DNA from: Euglena gracilis | Lineage: Eukaryota; Euglenida; Euglenophyceae; Euglenales | Assembly (NCBI GenBank): GCA_039621445.1 | Contig: CP154956.1 | Location: 22,784,588-22,848,587, forward strand | Length of the DNA: 64,000 nucleotides | Direction: 5' to 3' | Part shown: one piece after another, positions 54,121 through 64,000 of the stretch | How positions within the stretch are numbered: position 1 is the stretch's first letter | Layout of the letters: every line of letters begins with the position of its first letter | The notes under the pieces: generated by a model | What the model saw: the letters and a program-made list of their open reading frames with translations, nothing else | Told to the model about the DNA's origin: nothing | Database searches by the model: none | Position numbers and translations under genes: made by a program

Positions 54121-57100
54121 ATGCAAAGCACAGGCCCCAACCATCAATTCAATTATGCCTTATTACAGGCATCATTGCAAGACATTGACCAAGAGAATGG
54201 GGATTGGAAGCTTTTATGTGAAAGTGCTTCCAGTTCCCACGCCGATGAGGCACAATTGATTCAATTGTCACAATTGCAACACTTGTCATCATTGACAGTG
54301 GTCAGCGATGAGCCCTCCACATCATTGGCTTCAGAGGCTAATGCGGCCTCTTCCGCACTCACCTTGCCACAACGGGGGTATTCGCCTCTGTCTACGGCAA
54401 TGGTGCAGCTGCACACACCGGAGAGACCCGTGGTGATTCCGCCACCGGGCTTCTCTGGTGATGGTGGGTTGGAAACTCCGTGTTTCTTTCAACCACCACC
54501 CGTTCTTCCACCGGCAAGCCCTTACAGAGCTTTGCCACCACGACCCGATCTCGGGTGCTATCCCGCACTACCTTGGCAACCGGAGACTCGCCTCGTGGTG
54601 CCGGAATTCTCCGGTACGTCCCAACCCATGGATGGCTATGGGAACGGCACTGGTGAGCTCCTCACTGCTGAGGATGTGCAGGATATCGTTGCTCGGCTTC
54701 CAGGGGATCACCCCCTTGTGAGGCAGTTCAACCATGTGCAACAATGCGTTGCAGAATGTGCAACCGCACTAAACAAAGTGCTCCAGTTTGATGAGGACAA
54801 CCAAAAACATGTCTTCACCAAGCTGGAATTCTGCTGGAATTACTTGCAGGAAGTTGGCAAATATTGCCAGAGGAATTTCGAAAGTGCGGGTATTGACCTT
54901 GCAAACTTTCGCGAAACCTTTGACAAAATGTGCCAACAACTCCCGCAACACTTCCGGCAAATTAGTGAATGCATGCATGAAGCAGAAACGCGGAATGACT
55001 CCAAGTTTCTGCACTTGCATGACTCACTACAACGGTTATCAGGACAAATGGAGTCCTGTTCATCCGCGTTGCTGCATTTGCAACAACAGTTGCATGCACG
55101 AGATTCCTCGTCTGCAACATCCAGCAGTGGTGGATTTGTGTCTATGGACCATTTCACCACATTGTCCGCAACTTTCCATGAATCGCAACACCGCATTATG
55201 CAGTTGTGCGATGAAACGGAAAAGTTTCGGCAATTCCAGTCACAAGCCAACGAGAATTTTGCTCCCCACACGTATGTGCAGCAGTTGGAGGAGCGACTTT
55301 CCCGTTTGGAGCAGAAAACCTGCTATTGTGACGCGAATCAGGTTGGATTATCCAATCTGAGCGCGAAAGTGGCGGAAATCGCACAACGGCAGGATTCCCT
55401 GCAGTTGCAGTTGCAATCCGACATTGGCGGGATTAAGTCGGCCATTGCGGGTTTGCAACAAAGCTATTCCACACTTTCCCACCGAGTTCCGGACATTAGC
55501 GGTATTCAGACTGCTATTGGGGAACTCCAGACCCGGTAGGCATCGGTGTCTACCAAAGTAACGGAAATGCAGTCTTTGCCTGCAGGTTCCAGTTCTCGGA
55601 TTACCGAGAACCCTGATTTCAAGGCATTTTATGACAAAATGCTCACTAACAATCAGGAAACCTTGCAAGATTTCTGCAACAGCCTATTACGGCTTGAGGA
55701 ATCGGTGAATCCGAATGCCCGATCCACGCAAAGTGAGATTACCAGGTTGGATGAGCGAATTTCCGCGTTGTTGGATAACCCACAACCTGGAAATTTGCCC
55801 ATGGGTACCACAACCGTGTTGTCGGATAACCCTGCACCGGTTGCACCCACCACCACCACCCGTGTCCCGAGTGTCACAATCCGCGATTCCGCGAAATGTG
55901 CCACCATTGGCCTTGCCTACAACTCAAAACCAGTTTTCGGAGGAATCTCCCATTACTGGCACCGAATTCGCGGAAAACACGGCGATTCCGCCAAGTCTCC
56001 ACCAAGAAATCCATCATTCCATGCTTGTGCGTGGAATGAGCCAAACCCGTACACCGGGAGTGGGTCACATGTTGCATGCGCGACATACCCCCACACCGGA
56101 GAGTCTCCCTATTACGGGTGACCAACAGGGTTTGCGACCGGATTTCCGGTACCAGGATTCACCTTCACCAGAAATTTCGCGATTCCGACAAGAATCCGGA
56201 AAGGATACGCTTGGTGCTCAAGCGTACCCGGGCCCGAATCCACGGAATACCACCGAGGGCCAACGAGTTTTTCAGAAAGACTTCAAGGGCACCATCGCAA
56301 TCGCGAATAAGGTGAAGCCCCAATGGGACGCTGACCCAACCACATGGAGACAGTTTTTCCGGGACTGGGAGTACTACTGGGCATTGAAAGGGCCAACCCA
56401 GGACACAAACCCGGAGGTGATCAAGATGGCATTCATCGATTGCCTCCCTAGGGATGAGAAGGAGCGCGCGCGACAACTCGTCATTCGCTACCGCGTTTCC
56501 TTTGATGACCTGGTGGAGCAATACGCTTCCACCAGTTCAAGTTTGGTCGCTAGGATTACCCTGGAGACCAAGTGGCGGCAATGCGCCCCACCCGATCGCA
56601 AATGGAAGTCCATTGACCTTTGGTATGCCAAATGGTTAGGACTTGCCGCTGAAGTGGATGAACTCAGTGAAAAGCAAATGCGCGAACAGTTTGACGCTGT
56701 TCTCATGCATTTCACGCCTAGCCTCATCAAGGATATCCATCGTGAGGAGTTGGCGGGTAATGCAATTACTCTTGACCAACGCTGGAATTATGTTTCCAAG
56801 CAATTGAAGCTATCACAGCTTCTTGGTCAGATTCCATCCGCGTATACCGCACACCCAACCGCTGGATTACCGGCTGGTTCGGTAAACGCATTGCAAAAAT
56901 CACCGGTTTCACCCACTTCACCACCACGGGATCGAAAACGCGATACCCGCGTTCTTCGGACCAAGCCACGGATAAAGTGTGCTTTTTGTGCAACAAATCG
57001 GGACATATGTCTCGGGAATGTCCTAACCCTGAAGCGCGAAAGCGTATTCAGAGTCCGCGAGGCTCGACCTCATCACGAGGTTCGGGTTCCTCCGCGTTTT

Positions 57101-57711
57101 CACGCCAATCGGGCAATTCACGGTCATCGGGTCCCCGTTCCGGTGGTATTAGCCCCCGGATCCCGTTCCACGATGAGCGGAAACACGGTACCCCTCGGGG
57201 TAGGTCACCCGGTGCCCCGGCCAAGAAGCGTGATTCTCATCGCGAGGCATCGCGATCGCGTTCGCGAAGCGGATCATCCTCTTCGCGATCCTCATCGGGA
57301 AAACCCCGATACACCGGTCATGGTCGACGGGATATCCGGTCACCACGACGGTTTGACAAGAAATCGGGAAACCGATCCCCCCGTTACCAAGAATCGCGAC
57401 CCAAATCTCGGTGTTCGCTTTGTGGATCGAGTGATCACCACTCATCCAAATGTCCGTGTTCTCGTTCTCCCCGCCCTGGCCAACGTCATCGCGGTATGAA
57501 TCGCGGTGACAAGGGTCACTCCTCCAACCGCCATAAAGTCGGTTTCAAGATATCTTGTTTGGAGGATGACACCCCGGCTTCGGGCAGGGAGGGGGATGAG
57601 ACCACGGATACCGATTTCGACGAGGCCCGCACGGCGGTGCGCACGTTGAAATCCGTTTATACCTCTAAAAGGCCGATAGCCGGCTATTCGGCCGGTTCGG
57701 ACCTGGAGTAG
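54121..57711 (+). pseudogene. gag: gag, copy D
   Basis: ATG 54121 (MQSTGPNHQ). N-terminal Ser/Pro-rich part with PCFFQPPP, LPWQPETRLVVPE, coiled coil (54680-55530) with QCVAECATALNKVLQFDEDN. An in-frame TAG at 55537-55539 interrupts it; the frame then continues (ENPDFKAFYDKMLTNNQ), shifts near 55870, and shifts back near 56920, where one base is missing relative to copy C. Gag core 56310-56800 (KVKPQWDADPTTWRQFF). Zinc knuckle 1 at 56980-57021 and 2 at 57412-57453 flank an RS-rich stretch. It lacks about 480 bp of coiled-coil sequence present in copy C. It ends AGSDLE at TAG 57709-57711, in frame with the start of pol. Confidence 0.88.
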
Positions 57712-57747
57712 GGGAGCCCGAGGTCCGAGGGCATGGACCTCTGGGCT
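57709..57747 (+). promoter_or_regulatory. UAG gag-pol junction with conserved hairpin, copy D
   Basis: TAG, GGG, then arms AGCCCGAGGTCC (57715-57726) and GGACCTCTGGGCT (57735-57747), identical to copy C; only the last loop base differs (GAGGGCAT). TGCCC at 57781 and 57790 could pair with the loop. An upstream CCGGC/GCCGG hairpin is also kept. Confidence 0.7.
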
Positions 57748-60700
57748 GATGAACAGATGGAGGTAGGACCTGATCAACCCTGCCCCCCCTGCCCATCTGC
57801 CTTTCTGGTCGGTACCCGGAAAATTTTCGGGTCCCCCACCCCCCACTCCAACTTTCCGCTCGGAATGTTGTGCAACGTAGGAAAGGGTTCATGGGAAAGC
57901 TGGAAAGAAAACGCATTTTCGCCAGACCCTACACTTTGCTTACCCCCCAGTAACTTTTGGTCCAAGCGGAAATCAAAATCCAAAATTTTTGTGCAAAAGT
58001 CAAAATTCTCATTGACACTGGTTGTCGCACTGCACTACTTTTTCGGTTCGGGTTGATACCAACCCCCCTCTTGGTGAAAGCCAAGAAGCCGATCAAAATT
58101 ACGACGGCTGACAACACCCCCATGTGCGGTGGTGACTTGGGATGCTTTTTGGACATAGTCCTACCCCTCATCCCCAAGCACCACTCACACCCCCCCCAAC
58201 CGCAAAATTTTCCGGATACCTAGGGATATGAAGCCGGAATCCATGGTTCTGACGTCATTCTGGGATACCCCTTTTTACGTCAGCACCGGCTGGTAGTGGA
58301 TTGCCACTCCCACGGTTTGCGCACATCACCATTCTCCTCATTGCCCCCCAAACCCTCATCACCTGTGGCGTCAACCGCGATAGCCATCAATTTTTCCACA
58401 CCTTTTTCGAAAACTTTTACCCCGTTACCAACCACACCAACCAACGTTTTCCACACCGGGTGTACCGAGAACGTTCACCCCCTGCCCATTGACACACCAA
58501 CTTCCGTTCCCCATGAGGCAGGGCAAGCGAGTAGCGGTACCCCCCTCGTTCCACTGGGTTACAAGACGAAAGCCCAAAGGCCTGAAGTAATTACGGTGTC
58601 GAGTAGTCGCCCAGCTGCACTAATACCCCGTTTTCCACCAGATGTATCGCTTTCAGATACATCTGTACACCCCCCAGCAGCTTCAACAGCGCATCCCAAA
58701 TTTTACACACACCCCCACCAGACCAACATGCGCGACCAGGACCACTACTCCGACACTTCCTTCCAATGTGTGCACTGTAGGAGAATTTCCGCCCAGCCAG
58801 ATTTCGATTGTGGATGTTTAGTCCAAACACCAACACTAATCCCGATTTCGCGCACCCATACACTTGGTTGCGGATCGCAATGCGCGACCGTACATCAAGT
58901 GCTCCAACAACGAGGTATTGCCTTGTTGTTTGGGACCGCGAAATCCGTGTCACACACCTCCCCCAGCTCCATCTGGCATGATATGGACTGGGTATGCACC
59001 CATCCAACCCATCAACCCTTGGGAATGCCCCTTGGGAGTGTGGATGACACACCCTTGACCTATGTTTGAGGATCCCTGAATTGCGTTACCGCTCTTCAAC
59101 CCGCGACCCAGGTCGACACCTACGCGATGCGCGTATGGAACGCATTTAATTTGGGTCAATACCGTATTTTGGAGGAATGGTTCTCCAAAATCGCGGCTTT
59201 GGCTGATTCCTTCGATTTGTCGTTGGAAATTGATGCGTTCTCATCAAAAGCGCATGCGCGCTTGTCGCGATATTGGTCGCGACATACCAACGCATTCCTT
59301 AAATTTTGGGGTGATACGGTGCTATGGATGCACCCTCCCCCAAAACATATTCCCGGATGTGGTGGAGAAAATCCTCCGCGATGAAGCGCGAGGAGCTCTC
59401 CTCATACCGGTCCATCCGAGTGCGGATTGGTTTCACCAACTATCCTATGTGTGTTTTCATTGGTGGGATTTACCCGCTGATGTACCACTATTCGAGGATT
59501 TTTGTGGTATATTATTACCACCTGTTAAAGAAATCATTTTTCGCGTTTGTTTCTTTGACGCATTCGGAATATCCGATGTGCGTGTGCCAAGATACCTAGG
59601 TACCAAAGGGGATGCCACACCCTCAACGCAGATTTCTGCGGTCATTGAGAGTGCGGACCAACACCCCAAGTCTGCTGACTATTGTTCGCGAATTACTCGC
59701 GAATTTCATGGTGTACTGGATAATCCAGTTTACGCCTGCGACATCGACCCCGCGATTCGCGGTCCGTTCGGTGTTTGCAAAATCGAGCTCAAGGATGGCG
59801 CTAAACCTATGCACCGGAAATTCTTCCGTTGCTCGGGTGAACGCGAACAGGCTCTCAACGAGATGATTGAGAAGCTCATCCAGCGGAAGTGGATTATCCC
59901 TTCCAAGAGCGAGTGGACATCACAAGCTTTTGTGGTGCCCAAACCCGCTGACCAGTCTGGTCAGAAGAAGTGGAGACTGGTGCTGGATTACCGGTACCTG
60001 AACTCCCAAACGAAGGATGACCCCTTCCCGTTACCGCTGATCGAGGATTTGATCACAAAACAATCGGATAACCGGTTGTGGTCCATCTTTGATCTGGAAG
60101 ACGGTTTCCATCAGATGCATTTGCATCCTGATTCACAACCGTACACGGCATTCGTGACATCCAAGGGTGCGTACCAATGGACGGTACTCCCCATGGGTGT
60201 TAAGAATGGCCCAGCCATGTTTCAACGCATGATCCAGTGGGTTTTGCGCGATTTACCGTTTGCTCTGGTGTACATCGATGATGTACTGGTGGGAACCCAA
60301 CCGCCATCCGCGAAATCGGGCGAGGATATCCTCGACCCGCATTATCGCGATGTGTGCGCGGTGTTATCCGCGTTCCAAAAGCATGTGCTTTTTGTGAAGG
60401 GTTCCAAAATGCACCTGTTTCGCAAAATTATTAAGTTTTGCGGACACATCCTGTGCAACGGGCAGCGTAAAGCCGCACCCAGTAAGATGGAGGCCATTAA
60501 GAAATGGACTCCTGAGGTCATTAAGACCTTAACACATTTAAAGGGATTTTTGGGATTAGCCCAATACTACGCGATTTACATGAAAGATTTCGCGAAAATC
60601 GCGGTACCCCTAACCCGACAACTCAAAAATCGGACACCCGATAACGCAAAAGTCATTTGGGATGACCAAATGCGCGAGGCCTTGAAAAAAATCAAGGACT

Positions 60701-62817
60701 TGCTTCTCGAGAACGTGGTTCTCGATATCGCGGATCCATACAAACCGTATGTCCTGGAGGTCGACAGCAGCGATTACGCTGTTGGCGGGGTTCTTAGCCA
60801 GCATAATGCGGCGAATAAACTCCGACCTGTGGCTTTCTTTAGCAGGAAGCTACAGGGCGACAACGGGAAAGGACAGGTTAAATGGAGCATTCGCGAAAAG
60901 GAGACATATGCCATTGTGCTAATTCTCCAGAAGTTCCGCAGCTGGATAGCCAGCAGCCTGGTCCAGATACTAGTGTTGACGGATCATGAGAGCCTTCAAC
61001 ACTGGTATACCGAGGACCTAAACAAGGCCATGTCATCAGTTGGCAGAAGATGCCGATGGCATGAGTTCTTGAGCCAGTTTAACCTGGTGGTAGTTTATAC
61101 CCCAGGTCATACGCAAAAAGTTGCGGATCCTCTCAGCCGAGCCCCCTGGTATTATCCTGGGAACCCGGATGAGGGTGATGCGACTTTTCATGGCAGCCAT
61201 GAGGCTGACCAGTTCGCACGTCGATCCGACGCTGCGGACAACATGTTCGATTCACTACCGGTTTCCCGGGTGTATCGCAGCATCACCATTTCACCATTGC
61301 GTGGAAGGCGCCGGCGTGGACTCACTGCCGGACCCCGTCGCATTACGCGTACGGAAACTCCTACCCCCCTATTTTTCCGTGAATGGGATTATTCGCGTGA
61401 CCCTATATATAGTACCATTGTGAATAGACTTCGTAATGGTGAAGACATAGAGAATTACTCTCTATCACCATTGCGGCTTATTTTCCGGAACGATTCTGGT
61501 TATAAATATTATATACCCCAAGACCTGGTTGATGATGTGATTTTGAGCTATCACAACCATGGTCACCATGGGGCCCCCAAACTTCTTTCACTAGTGGGTC
61601 GCAGATATTGCACAACCCTGAGTGAAAAAGAATTATATTCGCGCTGTTTGCGAATTTTGCAACGGTGCCAAATCTGTCAGGCTGTGAAACCGCGCAGAGG
61701 TACCCCCCCTGGTACGATGGACTTTTTCCCCGTACCACCTGACATTTTTACGTCCCTCTGCATGGATTTTCTCGAACTTGAACCTTGCAAAGGATCAGAT
61801 GACAAAATTTACGATTACGTTTTTGTTGTCGTCTGTCGGCTGAGTGGGTACATAGTAGCCATTCCATGCCGGAAAGCAGGGTTGACAGCCCAAATTTTGG
61901 CATCCATATTCCTGGAAAAATGTATCTGCTTAATGGGTTTACCGAACGAAATCGTGAGTGATCAAGATCACTTGATCTCTTCGCGATTTTTCACAACTTT
62001 GTGCGGTTTACTCGGCATTGAGCAGCAGTTTTCCATTATATACCGCCCGAAAGGCAATGGTAGAGCCGAGGCAGCCGTGAAATCCGTTGTCAATATGCTT
62101 CGCCTTTCACTGGCTGACTCGGGTAAGAATTGGTTATCCGTTCTTCATTGGTGTTTATTTTACATCAATACCTTGCCAGGGTTGGTATTACCACACTCAC
62201 CGTACAAAATTGTTTTTGGACGAGACCCTCCGGCCATAGGGGATATCCCCTCGGAGAGACCCGCCCGAAGTAGCGTCAGCTGTGAAACGTGGTTTGCAGA
62301 AGTGGAATCACTCCGCTCTGCAGTCCAATCACGTATCACAGAAATTCATTCCAACAAACGGAAATCGTTTTTACAAAACTTCAACACACCTGTGTATAGT
62401 CCAGGTGACCGCGTGTGGGTACGGAATAACCGCACCCGCATGCAATCTTTCAAGCTAGATCCTCTTTGGCTCGGCCCATGCGAAATTTTGGAGAGGTTAG
62501 GTAGTAGCGGGCGATATAAAGTTGCCTTGCCCAACGGGATTGAGGACGTCCATATGGACGACTTCAAACCGTACCTAAGCCCCCCAGACGGAAAAGCTAT
62601 CCCCTGCCTATATTTCAAGCCCCGTTCCAGATTACCTGAAACGGACGACTTTGTGGTCGATAAGATAATAGACCACAAGGTCGACAGGGGTGTGCACTAC
62701 TGGAAAGTTCGCTGGAAAGGGTATGTGCCAGAGGAGGACACTTGGGAGCCAGCATCCAGTTTTTTGTTGGATATATCCAGCAGGATTGGAAGCTGTGGAA
62801 CAAGCGCAATAACATAG
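57712..62817 (+). pseudogene. pol: pol, copy D: protease, Dam-like domain, RT, RNase H, integrase, chromodomain
   Basis: N-terminal part runs in the gag frame to a frameshift near 57950; protease LIDTGCR (Asp codon 58014) follows, with a TAG at 58221-58223; linker to TGA near 59067; Dam-like domain (LEIDAFSS, WMHPPPKHI at 59325-59348) with another frameshift near 59350. From there to 62817 the frame is intact: DEARGALLIP, RT (LVLDYRYLNS, YIDD at 60271-60282), RNase H (VDSSDYAVGG, about 60760), integrase zinc finger (YHNHGHHG to CQIC), catalytic core CMDF, VSDQ and GRAE with D-35-E spacing, HMDDFKPYL (about 62546) and chromodomain ([21 protein letters not shown], 62655-62755). A 2-nt gain in a T run near 62762 changes the last twenty residues. 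Extremely similar to copy C. Confidence 0.92.
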
Positions 62818-63033
62818 ACATAAACATAAACACTTTCTGAAACGATTTCGTTTTGGAGAATGCGTGTGTTTTATGTGAATGTTTCGCGTTTATACCCCCC
62901 TGCACTTCAATATTTCTCTATCTTTCTCGCAGAGTTTTGATTAAGATAGAAGCCTTACTTTTTCAGTGCACCAGCACTCAAAGCGACTAAAAACAAGGTT
63001 ACCCTTAGTTGTCGTCGTCGTTCGGGTAGCATC
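62818..63033 (+). promoter_or_regulatory. pol-ORF3 spacer with splice-acceptor-like site, copy D
   Basis: Pyrimidine tract TTTCTCTATCTTTCTCGCAG ends at AG 62931-62932, 102 bp before the ORF3 ATG; matches position and form in copy C (95 bp). Confidence 0.6.
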
Positions 63034-64000
63034 ATGCTGCCTGGGCGCGGACCTGGACCAGGTCCACCATGGCCGCAGCCTTCTGGCGCGCCATACCCCC
63101 AGTACCCTCGGTATGCTGAGGCCCCGATTCCGGGTGCCCCACATGCCGAGAGGAGCGCAGCCCTGGTATTCGCCGCGGCTACCACAAGCCGGTCCGCATA
63201 TGCGGTACCAGATCCATCTGCCGTCCAGCAGCCGGCACCTCAGCCACCAGCGCAGCGCAGATCGCGCCTGCCCCCGTATGCGGGAGAGATGATCTTCCGC
63301 ACTACGGAGACGTTGGAGCGGGCGATGCGTATGTGCGCACACCCCCCAACGGAGCCCTTTATGCAGGCCCTTTGGGATGCATACTGCGCTCAGTTGTTGG
63401 TGGTAGCCAACACCCCTGTGGCTCAGTGGTGTCCCTGTGGTCAGGCCCTGATGACAGGGAGACGGTATTTCTCGTCGGCATCCGATTCCGGATTCGAGCC
63501 GGGCGAGACGATGATGGACCTGGGCGTGTATGTGCCGCCCGTGCTGCAAACGCAGACGCCGGTGGGATCCCACACCGTGCATATGCGTGAGCACACGCCC
63601 CCACCGGTAGGTGAGGCTGTGCATGTCCCACCTGTGATGACGAGAATCTTTGCTCGCCTGCCCTCGCCGCAGCGAATGCCGCCGCGCGAGCCGCCAGCGG
63701 AGCAATTTGTCTCGCGGTACGCGACGCACGCGGATTACCCGCGCGGCGCACGCGTGCTCCCAGCCGGACAGTCGGACGTGCCCCCTGAGGCATACGTCCA
63801 ACACATGTTCATGCACTGGATGCCTCAGGCATCATCGGTCGCCCCTGCCCCTGGCGTTGAGCCACGGAGGCAGGCGGAGCCCATAGTGGTGGAGGATGAA
63901 CCTCCCCACCGTGAGGCAGCCCGACCGCCCAGTGCAGCCCCTGTCCAGACTGGGGATGTCCCCCGTCGGCAGGAGGCTCCCTACTACCACATGGCACCTC
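63034..64000 (+). CDS. ORF3, copy D, N-terminal part (322 codons, open at window end)
   Basis: ATG 63034 gives MLPGRGPGPGPPWPQ, aligned with MLPG of copy C. The frame has no stop to the window end. Conserved with copy C: RLPPYAGEMIFRTTETLERA, QALWDAYC, ANTPVAQWCPCGQALMTGR, SGF, MMDLGVYVPPVL and the PVGSHTVHMREH block, separated by poorly conserved Pro/Gln/Ala-rich linkers. Conservation of blocks between diverged copies indicates a selected protein. Function unknown; two nearby Cys (WCPCG) may be structural. The DNA is visibly richer in G and C than pol just upstream. Confidence 0.75.
   Translation, partial: MLPGRGPGPGPPWPQPSGAPYPQYPRYAEAPIPGAPHAERSAALVFAAATTSRSAYAVPDPSAVQQPAPQPPAQRRSRLPPYAGEMIFRTTETLERAMRMCAHPPTEPFMQALWDAYCAQLLVVANTPVAQWCPCGQALMTGRRYFSSASDSGFEPGETMMDLGVYVPPVLQTQTPVGSHTVHMREHTPPPVGEAVHVPPVMTRIFARLPSPQRMPPREPPAEQFVSRYATHADYPRGARVLPAGQSDVPPEAYVQHMFMHWMPQASSVAPAPGVEPRRQAEPIVVEDEPPHREAARPPSAAPVQTGDVPRRQEAPYYHMAP

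Larger units (their letters stand above)
53522..64000 (+). mobile_element. Family-1 giant Ty3/gypsy element, copy D (3' part outside window)
   Basis: Inserted in ORF3 of copy B between GAGGCTTTTG and the LTR; the uninterrupted site in copy A is at 10777. Shows the 5' LTR, two primer-site copies, gag, the conserved UAG hairpin, pol, acceptor-like site and the start of ORF3, still open at the window end. The right target duplication and 3' LTR are not available. It carries fewer pol lesions than C: from 59230 to 62817 pol is one continuous frame. Confidence 0.9.

Noticed and set aside
55537-55539. A second readthrough UAG inside gag of copy D
   Set aside because: Copy C has sense codons here and no hairpin follows; a private nonsense mutation is simpler.

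Overview
The 64 kb are eukaryotic repeat DNA: no host gene, tRNA or rRNA is visible, and every coding stretch belongs to nested LTR retrotransposons of the Ty3/gypsy (chromodomain) type, all in + orientation. The organism cannot be named with certainty. Pol proteins that combine a phage/dinoflagellate-like cytosine-C5 methyltransferase with a Dam-like domain, plus GKGKG-rich tracts, make a dinoflagellate or other protist alga the best guess (inference, about 50%).

Two autonomous families occur. Family 1 is a giant (~17 kb) element: LTR, initiator-Met primer site, gag with a long coiled coil and two zinc knuckles, in-frame UAG, pol (protease, a Dam-like domain with a degenerate HPPP motif, RT, RNase H, integrase, chromodomain), a splice-acceptor-like site, then a ~1,800-codon unknown ORF3 in the env position. 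Four copies are present. Copy A (1-11161) and copy B (11503-53521) share one internal deletion removing protease, the Dam-like domain and most of RT; A also carries an inversion. Copy C (32493-50887, 429-bp LTRs, target duplication ATCAT) and copy D (53522 to beyond the window) are full-structure copies with frameshifts; both are inserted in ORF3 of copy B. Family 2 is a young 12.4-kb element (18429-30838, 495-bp LTRs identical by eye, target duplication GTAT), also inserted in ORF3 of B. It has an intact gag and an intact pol joined in frame across one UGA. Its pol starts with a Dam-like adenine methyltransferase domain and a C5 cytosine methyltransferase domain ahead of protease, RT, RNase H, integrase and chromodomain.

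A 1.6-kb non-coding LTR element (34733-36351, identical 287-bp LTRs, target duplication CATT) sits inside gag of copy C. Its TGTGAG terminus, polypurine tract and 4-bp target duplication match family 2, so family 2 may mobilise it. Relative order: A and B oldest, then C and D into B, then family 2 and the short element most recently.

Main points of interest: ORF3; a strong hairpin right after the gag UAG conserved in C and D; the UGA-linked gag-pol with two methyltransferases; a remarkable density of short perfect inverted repeats in family-1 DNA; a duplicated primer binding site in copy D; and the shared deletion marking a non-autonomous subfamily.
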